Assembly (NCBI RefSeq): GCF_011397635.1
Contig: NC_064757.1
Coordinates: forward strand, 32,131,339-32,195,338
Reading direction: 5' to 3'
DNA: 64,000 nt
Source of the DNA: Epinephelus fuscoguttatus
Lineage: Eukaryota; Chordata; Actinopteri; Perciformes; Serranidae
The position numbers and the translations under genes are program-made. The notes beneath the pieces are model-generated. The model ran no database searches. It saw nothing but the letters and a program-made list of their open reading frames with translations, and was not told the origin of the DNA. The first letter of the stretch is position 1; each line of letters opens with the position of its first letter. Positions 45,701 to 55,500 of this stretch are shown here, piece by piece.

Positions 45701-46565
45701 CACACTTTCATTTCTGTTTCTAACCCATTACAGGACAAAGAATGGTTTGCTGGAGACTGCAACAGAAAGGCAGCTGAGGATCTCTTACTGAGGGTCAACA
45801 AGGTCAGCCAAACAGTTTTATGTTTCATTTAACGGTATAATAATCACTTAATGATGGGAGAGTCAACCGAGCAAATACAAGGGCTTACGGCGAGGGTGTT
45901 GCACAGACAATAGGAAAATCTGCTGAGTGCATGTTTTTGCTGACTCTCGAATAAAAGCCAGATCTGAGTCAGACACCTTCAGGGCTTCCATAACTGTGAT
46001 TTTCTTTCCATTACCACCACTTACTCTGCATACTGTGTAGCGACCTCAATTTTTTAACCATTTTATTTTTACTTACTTGTTCTCTTTTAGCCCACAATCT
46101 CCTATCAAACCCTAAATGTGTTATTTTTTCCTGATTCTTTGTGTCAGTCTCAGATTTTCCTCTTTTTCCTCATTGTAGGACGGTGCCTTTCTCATCCGAC
46201 ACAGCTCAGCCCAAAGCACCCGACAGCCGTACACCCTCGCTGTGCTCTACCAGCAGAAGGTGTACAACATTCCTATCCGCTTCCTGGGGGACACACAAGG
46301 TTACGCCCTTGGAAAAGAGGGCAAGAAGAATGAAGAGGTGAGGGCAAATTAGATAGAGAGACATGAGGGAGACATGAGGGAGACGACAGGATTCTGGAAG
46401 ACTTTTCATTTAATCACCTCTCTCCCTTTATCTTTTTCTCCCTCTCAGATTTTTGGCACCCTCAACGAGATGATTTCTCACCACAAGAATAACCAGCTGC
46501 TTTTGATAGACAGCAAGAGCCACGCCAAGCACACAGCGTATTTAACCCACCCTGCACGGCCTTAA
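36165..46565 (+). CDS. blnk: B-cell linker (BLNK/SLP-65) SH2 adaptor, complete
   Basis: A cytosolic scaffold phosphorylated by Syk after B-cell-receptor ligation. Nineteen coding exons: 36165-36173, 39159-39184, 39290-39324, 39417-39454, 40623-40716, 40824-40894, 41010-41061, 41173-41274, 43331-43359, 43678-43714, 43866-43944, 44183-44213, 44411-44447, 44548-44653, 45170-45207, 45415-45458, 45734-45802, 46179-46337, 46449-46565. They join in frame to 390 residues (human BLNK 456). The N-terminus FFGKLKN and PPAPPRR resembles the human KLKVKAPPSVPRR segment; there is no SAM domain, so it is not SLP-76. YxxP sites are Y44 (YEVP), Y145 (YLDP) and Y159 (YLEP). Proline-rich stretches fill 69-260. 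The SH2 domain (about 280-387) has FLIR with R306 and KVYNIPIRF as in BLNK. SH2D6 or CLNK is a less likely alternative. Confidence 0.85.
36174..39158 (+). other. blnk: blnk intron 1
   Basis: About 3 kb. It holds a full MITE copy at 37080-37618. No additional coding exon was recognised. Confidence 0.5.
37080..37618. mobile_element. full-length fish MITE in blnk intron 1
   Basis: Starts ACACTGTGTAAGCTTAAGGG with GATTTAGTGGCATCTAGTGG. It contains GGAATTCCTTCAGTGTTCAT and CAATTTCACGGGGAAAAA, and ends ATCCTAAACCACACACTGG, the inverse of its start. The best preserved copy of the family also seen at 10712-11283 and 63868-64000. Confidence 0.65.
39159..39454 (+). CDS. blnk: blnk N-terminal exons 2-4
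   Basis: Exons 39159-39184, 39290-39324 and 39417-39454 encode TFFGKLKNLHSGPPAPPRRT and then DNNAEFAWPKDEF. The basic-proline start and the following acidic stretch are the conserved N-terminus of fish BLNK-like proteins. Confidence 0.85.
39505..40225. mobile_element. DNA element with GGGGACCTATG ends, in blnk intron
   Basis: The left end TTAAAGGGGACCTATGCTTT at about 39507 and the right end AAATAAGCACAACAGGTCCT at about 40195-40215 are imperfect inverted repeats of a common fish element. It includes the CA microsatellite. No transposase. Confidence 0.5.
39672..39709. repeat. CA microsatellite
   Basis: (CA)19, uninterrupted. Confidence 0.97.
40623..41274 (+). CDS. blnk: blnk exons 5-8, first tyrosine and proline-rich part
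   Basis: Exons 40623-40716, 40824-40894, 41010-41061 and 41173-41274. They encode acidic DDEEGDMYEVPP (Y44, a YxxP site), EENVYLERTS (Y66) and the proline stretches PPPPRPVN and MPPPPVPSAPAPVP, typical SH3 ligands. Exon 8 ends at a less common donor (GTGCAG). Confidence 0.85.
42250..43212 (-). mobile_element. TTAA-bounded inverted-repeat element in blnk intron
   Basis: The right end CTGTCCTTTTAA at 43201-43212 matches the reverse complement of TTAA-AGGGACAG in the 60006 copy. Two arms, CACTGCGCAGAAGGAAATGTGC (about 42910) and CATTTCCTTTTGTGCAGTG (about 43056), form an internal inverted repeat. The left boundary is uncertain. Confidence 0.6.
43331..43944 (+). CDS. blnk: blnk exons 9-11, second and third YxxP sites
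   Basis: Exons 43331-43359 (VYLDPNEEQ), 43678-43714 (EDNDDLYLEPTA) and 43866-43944 (CPPPSRGPVRMS and onward). YLDP and YLEP are the kind of site bound by PLC-gamma, Vav or Nck SH2 domains in BLNK. Very short, phase-matched exons. Confidence 0.85.
44183..45207 (+). CDS. blnk: blnk exons 12-15, proline-rich part
   Basis: Exons 44183-44213 (KKPPVPRAQS), 44411-44447 (NSFLPSLNELKM), 44548-44653 (TKPPPPTPSFKPPLPANL) and 45170-45207 (PLNPPMADTKLV). Class I/II SH3 ligand-like sequences; a MITE sits in the intron after exon 14. Confidence 0.8.
44704..45046. mobile_element. palindromic MITE in blnk intron
   Basis: Ends GGAATATGTCACCCATAAA (from 44704) and TTTATGGGTGACATATCC (to 45046) are inverted repeats with one base difference. 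An inner pair, GAACGAAGAATCCAAAAAC (about 44776) and TTTTTGGATTCTTCGTTC (about 44931), makes the whole about 340 bp able to fold into a long hairpin. No ORF. Confidence 0.8.
45415..45458 (+). CDS. blnk: blnk predicted small exon 16
   Basis: 44 nt, inferred because the exon before it ends in phase 1 and the SH2 exon after it needs phase 0. The segment is open (ASSGGVRATKQCGNK), with acceptor TTGTAAG and donor GTATGG, and restores the frame. The acceptor is not CAG, so another exon or an alternative splice is possible. Confidence 0.5.
45734..46565 (+). CDS. blnk: blnk SH2-domain exons 17-19
   Basis: Exons 45734-45802, 46179-46337 and 46449-46565 encode the C-terminal SH2 domain: DKEWFAGDCNRKAAEDLL, DGAFLIRHSS (phosphotyrosine-binding R306), QPYTLAVLY, KVYNIPIRF, GYALGKEGKK and LLLIDSKSHAK, then a short tail before TAA at 46563-46565. 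KVYNIPIRF and YALG match the BLNK pattern. Confidence 0.93.
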
Positions 46566-47330
46566 ACCACAGGACTAGGAGCTTCTCTCACACTGTATTC
46601 ATGTGGGTTATTTGAGGATAACTGCACAGTTTGAAAGTTTACTGTGTGTCACCAAAGTGTAACTACAACTCAGAAATGAAATCAGTCACACAGCTAAAAG
46701 CACTGTTTCTTTATTTTGTTTATAGATTGATATAGACAATCCAAAATTTTAATGCACTGAAATATTAGCAGAGATTACGTAAATGTCACAAACAGTTGCT
46801 CCAACGGTTTAACTCAGCTGACAACAGCATAAACTTAAAGTTTGACGAAGTGATTTTCCTGCTCTGTCATCACTTCAGCAACGACTGCACAAGGTTAACT
46901 GCTCTCTACTGAAAAGGAAAATGTGTCACTGTATTACTGTAACAGTCATTTAGCCTGGATGTTTCTGCCTTTGGATGAAGAAGTGATGATGTTGCTATCA
47001 GTTGACTGTATCGCTGACTCTTAATCATAGAAACTGTGTATTTCTGCTGTTAGAAGATATGAAACCACACCACAATAGCCTTCCAGTGTGCATCAATCTT
47101 TGTGCCTTCTGCTCGTTTTCATTATCACTGTGAAGTCATGTGTGATGAACTGTTGAGATAAATGTTTCCATGAATTAGTCATTTTAGTCACAAGTACAGG
47201 TTTGGGGTGTATTTTTCTTTCGAAGTTTAGTTTAGTTTGATTACTTTGTTTTTAAATATACATTGTGTGTTACAGGCATCCTTGTCAGTGCGATATTGTA
47301 GATATTGTGCAATATAAAGTCAAAATGTTC
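46566..47330 (+). other. blnk: blnk 3' UTR (probable)
   Basis: Non-coding sequence after the stop codon. No canonical AATAAA was found close by; AATATAAAG near 47311 is a possible variant signal. The end point is uncertain. Confidence 0.35.
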
Positions 47331-47464
47331 CTGCTTTACATTATTTAATTGTATTTGTTTTACAACAGTTCCCTATATTTCCTGTTGTTGATCAGTTACC
47401 ATCAGTTAACCGGAACCAAAACATTTATTTGACTTCCTGTGGTGTGTGTGTGGTTTAGATCAGG

Positions 47465-47760
47465 GACACTCAACTTGCCTGGGAACCACTTTTGCAAAAT
47501 TACAGGAGGCCAGGGGTGATTTAATAAACAAACATGAAAAATTAGTATATAAATGAACAGCCTGGACCTCTGTCTGTGAGATCCTCCCCTGCCACCATTT
47601 TTACATTTTACATTATTATTACATTTAAAGTACAAAAAAAAAAAAGTGTAAATCAATTTATTTTCATTTTGAATTAGAAAATGGTTGGCAGGCCATCTGG
47701 CACCCTGTCGTGGGCCAAATTTGGCCCTGAGGCCAGATTTAGTACATTGTGAATGGTCGA
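47465..47760. mobile_element. hAT-like element remnant
   Basis: CAGGGACACTCAACTTGCCTGG at the left and a right part GGGCCAAATTTGGCCCTGAGG are typical of hAT (Charlie-like) short elements; terminal repeats are eroded. Confidence 0.4.
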
Positions 47761-47872
47761 TGCTTGTTGAAGTCCTTTGAGTATATTCAAACCTCCTCTG
47801 TTGTCAAGCCTCAACTTGTGGTGGATCTTCATCAGTGAGCTGAGAGTTTGAGGCTATAATTGAGACACAGAG

Positions 47873-47873
<1 letters not shown>

Positions 47874-47933
<60 letters not shown>

Positions 47934-47937
47934 TGTG
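47874..47937. repeat. TG microsatellite
   Basis: About 30 TG units with one TATG interruption near the right end. Confidence 0.97.
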
Positions 47938-47999
47938 AACTGCCTCTCAGTGACCCCTGACCAGATGCTGCTGGTTACACTTGCTTCCTGTCAAAGTGA

Positions 48000-48165
48000 A
48001 ACCACCTTCTAGTGCCCCATCTACCAATCCTGAGCCTGATAGTTTTTCCTTATCTGTCTTGAAGGTCCAAGGACAGAGGGATGTTGTATGCTGTAAAGCC
48101 CTCTGAGGCAAATAGTGATTTGTGATATTGGGCTTTATAAATAAAATTTAATTGAAAATTAAATC
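48000..48165 (+). mobile_element. non-LTR retrotransposon 3' tail
   Basis: GGGATGTTGTATGCTGTAAA, CCCTCTGAGGCAAATAGTG and GGGCTTTATAAATAAAATTT followed by an AATTG-rich tail: a frequent fish LINE 3' end pattern. No coding part is left. Confidence 0.5.
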
Positions 48166-49441
48166 TGACAGCTCATTAAGTGGGCCAGCAAGTCTTCCAC
48201 CTTGAAAAATAATCAGTAGAAGTCAAAGTGTGGCTATAACCTGCCTGAAACTAATCAAAACACTAACAGAGCGAGCATCATCATATAATGTATTTCATTT
48301 TTAAGGGCTGACTTGTGTTTTTAATAACACAGTTTAAAGTCGTCTAATCGTGCGGTAGATTTCAGCGAGGCTCAAAGTGCAGAATCTCGTTCAGCTGTAA
48401 CTCTATTTGCATGGGCCGCTGGTGTAAATGAGTACTAAATAACTTCCTGGAGCCGGTGTAATTTGGCAGGTGGGTGTGCATCTTGTAGCACTGTTACAGG
48501 ATTACTGCTGGGATCAAAACTAATATAATCTGAAGATCCTGAACCCCAGCAACATTGCATGATCTGCATCATACAGCACAGCAGCTCACCATCTATATCT
48601 TGCAGAGTCACTTTAAAGTAGCAATGAAGTCTTTTTAATTCACTCACTAGGACTCATCTCTATTTTAGGTTGTAGTTTTTATTTCATAGTTTTTGGGGGC
48701 ATGTTGCCTTTATTAGGCAGTGCAAACAGAGACAGGAAATGAAGGGAGGGAGATGTGGGAGATGGCATGCAGCAGAAATCCCTGGCTGAACATTTCAATT
48801 ACATGGTGAGCATCTTAAAGCCACAAGAACGCCCCGAGTTAGAGATTTTCATTCAGAAATATGATTAATAAATTAGAATGTCATGGTGATGTATTGCCAC
48901 TGGTTTATCATTGGGTAAATAAGGGGACTTAATGTACAGTATCTTCTGCTTTATTAGTCTTATAAACAAACTTAATCTGACTGTAAATACAATGAGTTTT
49001 TTTAATAATATGTTACAACTTTCTGTGTATCGAGAGGATAAACTTGTGACTTTCCGGGGTGATCATAAATGTCTCTACAGCACCTAATTCTGCCCTTTAG
49101 TACAAAACTTAACCACAGTTATCATTTGAGGAAGTTCAAACTGTATTGCGTGAGTCAGATCCTTTGGAACAGTAGCTTTTTGATTTCAGATAATTTCTGC
49201 GCTGTCCACATCCTGTATGTAACACTGACTCATCATCAGTAGTCTAAAGGCCTTTGTTGGTTTTTAAAGGAAGTCATTTTCGGACCACCGCAAACTGACA
49301 GCTGACAGTCTTAAAGGTTATGACTCTTAAACACTGCATTTGGCACTGTTTTCCATATGTAAAAGTGTGACCATAGAGTCTCATCATGTCAGGGGTGGAG
49401 CCAGACATTGTAAACATTCAGGGCTCAACCCAAACTCAGAA

Positions 49442-49995
49442 CAGTGGTTCCCAGCTGGTCCAGCCATGGCGTTAGTCATTAGGTCAAGGTCCACACAGTT
49501 TAATACATTCAGCGCCGTACCTGCATTTGGTCATGTCGTCGAGCTAGTTTGCTGTCTCTCAGTGCCTCTCAAAGTCAAGGATGCGTACTTGGTAGGATGG
49601 GTCCTTCCAAGTCAGGCCCTACAGAGGCCAGGCAAGACTCCTTCCTAGCATTCAGTGAGCACACATTGGAACACATGAGCAAGGTGCTTCCAGGCGTGGG
49701 TATTTTATGCCTGCTGAGGATACACACATGAATCCTTGAGAACTCTCAGAATGAAAGACTCTGTCCTTAGTAGATTTCGAAGAACCCTTGACATTGGAAC
49801 TGTCCTTCGGCAGGACTCGATGACGTAGTGTCCTTGAAATTAAAGTTCAATTCAATTCAAATGCCTTCAATTATTCTTCCTTAATTTTGAGAAGAACCAT
49901 CTATCAAGTCGCTGTCCGTTAGTTACTCACTTGACAGCAGGAAATGGCACTTCAAAATAAAAGCTCTGTGCTGGAAATTCACTGTACTTCAAAAT

Positions 49996-50032
<37 letters not shown>

Positions 50033-50105
50033 CTTAACACATTCACAAATCACAAATGGACCCACGACCCACTTTTGGACTCAACCCACCAGTTGGGAAC
50101 CATTT
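49442..50105 (+). mobile_element. hAT-type element, copy 3, with nested insertion
   Basis: Starts CAGTGGTTCCCAGCTGGTCC at 49442 and ends ACCAGTTGGGAACCATTT at 50105. The flanks ACTCAGAA and ACTTAGAG agree at 6 of 8 positions. Compared with copies 1 and 2, about 350 extra bases sit in the middle (about 49560-49910), containing an AATTCAATTCAA run like a LINE tail. A 28-T run lies at 50000-50027. Confidence 0.75.
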
Positions 50106-50839
50106 ACTTAGAGGGTCTGGGGGCACTTTTCCCCCCATTTACAGCAGCTATATGCACTATTTTTCCAACCATTTGAGATAACAGAACGCCAAAAAATATG
50201 TACATTGTTTGGGAAAAACATGATAGTTGCCAAGGAAAAAAATCTTCTTGTAAAGCCTACATCCTGTTTTATATCTAATTGTTCTCTTTGTTCTAAAAGC
50301 AAAACACAACAAATGTTAAAGATGACTAATTTTGATTGTTGCACCCTAAAAAGTGGCAAAAATTGTCTGATGTTACTATTTTTATGTTACATAACATAGG
50401 TAGGGCAGAAATTTGGCAGAAACTAATCTTGACACCTACATTTGTTACACTATGAATCAGAATCAGAAATGAATAAGAGAGAAATAAGAGTATGTAAATA
50501 TCACGTAATTATTTAATAAAATTGAAATACAAATGCGTATTATGCTACAATGTTAACACTAGTACTTAAGATAGCAGGAATAAAATATACATCTTCACCG
50601 TGCTGGGTCTATAAGTGTGTAAAAATATATAAATATGTGCATTGTGCTACATTTCCCTGTCTAATCTAGTGCTATAATGGTTACTACAATATGTACATCA
50701 ACAGAATAAAGACAAGAATAAGAATAAACAAAAAAGTATGTACAATTATGTGCATTGTCTGTTTAATAAGTATACACATTCAAGAGGTGTTAAGAGTAGA
50801 GTTCACATAATCAGTGTTTAAGACACAGACTGAGACCAC

Positions 50840-51490
50840 GAGGAGCACTACAGAACGCCATAGGTGATCTTTTCTACCTGTGGCCATCAAACTGTATAAC
50901 TCCTCCCACTCCCATAGGGAGGAGAGCTGAAACAAAGGACACTGACAAAAAATCACCAAGATTAGGTGCACTATTACTTAATATGAGGCACAATACTATT
51001 GTATCTTCAACATCAACATCATGTGCAATATTCTTCAATATCATGATCAGCTGTCAGTGTAGTGTAATTTAATTTTCTCAGTCATGCGCAGTACTACTTC
51101 TCATTGTTATATCTATTCAATATAACATTGATTATCAGACACACTTTGTTTATTTTCATCATTTTAGTTTTTTTCCACAATTTCAGATCATTTTTAGTAA
51201 GTTTACTTATCTCACTCCTATTGTTACTCTATTAGGCACTGGTTTTTGCTTCTGCTCCTTGAAAACACTTCTGTCTTGTATATTTGTATATTTTTGCCAA
51301 ATATTTAATATTCAGTTGTTCTAAAATTGGGCCAAGTGAGTGATCCTGACCTGGAGAACCAACTGGTTGTCTGGTTGTTATGGTTGTGAATCGTTAAAAT
51401 TGTGGTTACTGTACTTATTGTTAGTGTAATTTGAAGGATTCGCTGGCACAAGAATTTCCCTTTGGCCTGATTAAAGTTCTATTGATTTAA
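50840..51490 (+). mobile_element. LINE remnant (Rex1/CR1-like end, tentative)
   Basis: A frame near 50869 reads RSFLPVAIKLYNSSHSH, like the last residues of fish CR1/Rex1-type reverse transcriptases. A long 3' part ends GAATTTCCCTTTGGCCTGAT then TAAAGTTCTATTGATT near 51450-51486. Clade assignment is tentative. Confidence 0.4.
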
Positions 51491-52049
51491 ATTGAACTGA
51501 ATGCTGTAATAATCTGGTCCCCAACATAAATGTGTTCAATACTATAATAAAATATGAGGCAAACAGAAAAATATTTACTTAATAACATGAAATTTCTTTA
51601 GGGATTAGCATAGTCAAATAAACAACATGGGCATATCAGATTATCAGAATGACCCAAAGTTAAAGGTATTTTAAAAACCCAAGAGATTTTGGGGCTTTTG
51701 AGGAAACATTTGGGGCTGGAGCCCCTGAAGCCACCCACAAGCTCCGCCTCTACATCATATGCATGTAACATTGTGTAAGGACAGAAAGCTTGGGTTAAGA
51801 GAAAATTAAGTGCAATGCATGACTGAAATTATGTTTTACTCTGAGAGAGCAATTTTTATTAACTTGTGCACAACCTGCTGCTCAGCAGGCATGATGGAAA
51901 TGATGAGAGAAGATGAGAAAAGTCACAAGATGCAGTTTCAGCTCCTTGGGAAACACTTTGAAACGTCAGCAGTCCTCTCCGGTACAGAGCTATGCGTCAT
52001 CCCCACAACAACACACTTTTTGGAAAGATGAATGTGTGTGTGAATTTGA

Positions 52050-52563
52050 AGAAACCATGCAAAGGTGGGGCGCTCGTCACGCGCCCTGATTTCGAAGTTG
52101 GTGGGAAGGAAGGGGGAAGGGGCTGCGGCGGAGGGGTACAAACTGCACATCCGACCGCTTGTATTGACAGCTCTGAGAAGAAAAAAGGATCTACAGCACA
52201 GGAGGCTCATCATAAGTCATCACTTACAGTAACTGAGCTTGGATTTTTAGGACAGCCCCGTATCTTCACAAAGCTCGTGGAGGAACTGGTTTACGCACCA
52301 GTAGTAGTTGAAGTGGACTAGTTTTCTTAGCGGAGGTGCGGAGTTTTTGATTCAGGACTGGTGTAGGGGGGCTACTGAATGGGAGCAGTCACTGGATTCG
52401 TGTGATACCAACGCAAGCCACCCAGACTACCTACTACTGCCCATCATATTTGACTTTTGGGGGCGTTTAGGGCACAATCAGGGCAAGATCACCTCTATTC
52501 CTCCTACTGTCCCCTTCCCCTTTCCTTCTTCTCGGATTCTTCAGAAAGAGAAATCCTCCAGAA
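52050..52563 (+). promoter_or_regulatory. cltc: cltc promoter / 5' UTR region
   Basis: A GC-richer patch with GGTGGGGCGCTCGTCACGCG (about 52064) and GGGGCTGCGGCGGAGGGG (about 52118) lies 450-500 bp before the clathrin start codon. This suits a CpG-type housekeeping promoter. No TATA box is evident and the start site is not defined. Confidence 0.45.
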
Positions 52564-55500
52564 ATGGCTCAGATACTGCCGATACGATTTCAGGAACATC
52601 TGCAGGTAAGCAGACGCAGAAAAAGCCCTAAAATTAACATCAGCTCTTTTCTTTTTGCGCAGCTCCTCGCCCATGTAGGTCCGCGCACAAACGGCACATG
52701 TCGCATTTAAATGGAATCTGAAATAGGGCTGCAGGGTGGTGCTCGATATAGCTACAGGCCTAGTTTTCTCCTGCCGGGCAGATGATGACTTGTAAAAATT
52801 GACCAGTCAGATCGTATACAGATCCAATGCGGACCGGCGTGAGTATGTGTGTGTGAGTGTGTGTGGATACGCTGCAGTTTTTCTCTCAAGTGGAAAAACG
52901 CCGCTGTCATTTTCAATCCCTGTCTTTGCGGTGCCTTGACACTTCATGTTGCAGACACCGAGCTCAGCTGTTGGTGGTAACATTGTAACTGAGACCTGAA
53001 TGGCACTTCTTGCACTCAGGCTTTGTGGCTACCATGTTGTTGTCATGTCCTGCAGCAACCTATTCCTACTTTGTAACCTTCAACAACAACAACAACACCG
53101 GCCAGTGCGTCTCTGCAAATGTTCTCTGACTAAAATCACTGTAATAGATTGATAATGAAATGATAATATGAGGTGTTATAAGACAGTGTCTTTTCAGCTG
53201 AAGTAAAGCATTTATTTTGCACTCACTTACTTACAGCAGTTCAATAAGTTCAGAGAACTGCAACACTAAGCTGTAACACAGCCAGTAAAACACACAATTT
53301 GAGCAATATCTTGATATTGCAATAACCCCAAACCCCATATGAAATCTAGTTTCATATTACAGCATCAATGTAATATTGATTTGATGTGCCTCACTGCTCT
53401 ACTTGTTGGTAGTTTCATGCCAGAGGAGCATCTGTGCAGCTTCAAAAATGATCAGCATCAACATGACAGAGTAGCAAAGGCCCTGCTGGTTGGCAGGCTC
53501 TGGGTGGAAGCAAAAAAAAAAAACAACAACCAAAAAACAAAATGCCCCTTTTGCAAACTGTGACGAAAAACAGCCAGTTATTTGGTCTGAGGAACTATTT
53601 CTACTATGGTCCCCCCTATTTTTATCTCTGGTTCGGTCTTTGATAATCATTGTCCCATAGCAGCCCCAGTGCTTGGTGTCTTGCAGCCAAAAGAGAAAGT
53701 TTGTGACGCACCCCTCCACTTCCCCTCCTCTGTAGCCTGTTGTTATGGTAACAGCAGGCAGTGAAATGGCCTTTCACTAGAAAAAAAGCACCCCCACCCC
53801 CTCTCTCTCTCTCTGCTCCCTTCCTCTGGCCAGTAGCCCCACTTTCGTCAGCCAAAGATCCTTTATCCTCCAAAAAACTGTGCTGGCCAAGAGAGCTTGC
53901 AGGCGACCAGGCTCCTCTCCTCACTGACAGGCCTCATACACTGTTGCTCGCTGATGGAAGGCAGTGCAGTACCTGGCAATGTCTGGGTTATTAGTTCAAA
54001 TTGCTTTTAGCAGCACATACCTTTCCCTTAATCTGTACATCTCCTAAGAAACATTCGCCTTGAGACAGTGATAAGCAGCAGACTGCTTTACGTTCCACCT
54101 CTACCGTGAAATCCCGGCTCTGCCCCAATCATATCCCTCTGTGAATCTAGGTGGCTCCAGCAGAGTGAAAAATGCTTGGAATTTGCAAACCCAGGACTTT
54201 GGGCCTCAAGTTGTTTAGCTTTTTTTCTTGGCCTGGTATTTACAGCTCCGTGTCTGCTGTCTGGGCTCGGGGTTCAGGGATGAGGTACCAGCCTGTTGAA
54301 CTGCATGAGAAAAAGAGCAAAAGCTCAAAATATCTTGATTATTCCACTCGAAACAGTTCTTTAACACTTCTCTGGTATTCATGCAGACGTGGAGGATGAA
54401 GCCTGAATCTTAGAGCCATTGTTTTAGCAGTGAGAGATTCAGCAGTATTCATTTTCTCACTCCACAGCTATGTCATTAACGCTAAGCTGTGTGGAAAAGT
54501 CTCTCCATAATTACTCTTTGTCTTCCTTGCTTGTTGACTTCACAATGATTTATGATCCAAGGTCCAGGCTGTGTATGAGCGTGTCAAAGTGTGCCATTAA
54601 TTGACCAAATGGACTGGTGCCCTAGTTGGATGTGTGGCGCCAAATGTAGGCTACATCACTGTGGCCTCCTGACTGTAGCTGTGTGGACTGTGTTGGTGGC
54701 AAGACGAAGGAAGACAGGGACAGAGACTGGTGTGTTGAATTATGAAAGTGCTAAAGTGAGAGTCATTTGCAGCTTATGCGGCCCTGCTGCTGGCTGTCAG
54801 TGCAGCGGCCTACGTATTGTAGCAGCTTGTGTAAGTGCAAAAATGTCCTGCAGCTCTAAAGCGCCTGAACATTGTCCTGTCGAGTCGAGTTAGGAGAGTC
54901 CAACCTGCTGCTCTGCGGCTGTTTACAGCATCCTGGTGTGCTGCCGTTATCTGTACTAATAAAATGATGCCACCACGTCAACGGATGTGATGGGCAGATG
55001 AGGTAAGCAGGCAGGCCCCTATTTAAGGCCGGCAAATCGCATCAGGATAGGAAGCAGGATGACAGAACAGTCTAACAGAACACATCTGTGACCGCAGCAG
55101 TGGCTGGTAGGGATGAGCGTCTGTGTTCAGTCACTAAAACTGAATCATGAATGCATTGAAAGAGCAGTCATTCACACATACAATAAGCACATTGTGTCTT
55201 TCTGTAATGCTAAATGAGTCACATACTGTGAAACCTGCAATAACGGATTTAAAGCTGCAACTAACGGCTAATTTTCATCAACAATTGATGTGCAGATTAT
55301 TTTCTAGATATACTGATGAACTGGTTTGTCTGTAAAATGGCAAAAAAATACTGAAACATGTCCAGTTTAATTTCCTGCAACCCAGTGTAACATCTTTAAA
55401 TTAAGATGTTAATTAAGTAAGGCATCAAATATTTATATCCAAGAATCTGAGACTGTTGGGCAATTTTTCTTGAATTCTCAAATTATTTTCTATTCTTGAT

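Larger units (their letters stand above)
47331..52050. other. blnk-cltc intergenic region
   Basis: No coding exon recognised. It contains a hAT-like fragment (about 47465-47760), a long TG microsatellite, a LINE-like tail, a hAT element with a nested insertion and a LINE remnant. Confidence 0.6.

Noticed and set aside
36165-46565. Calling the SH2 adaptor SLP-76 (lcp2)
   Set aside because: No N-terminal SAM domain, and the SH2 motifs KVYNIPIRF and YALGK fit BLNK better than SLP-76.
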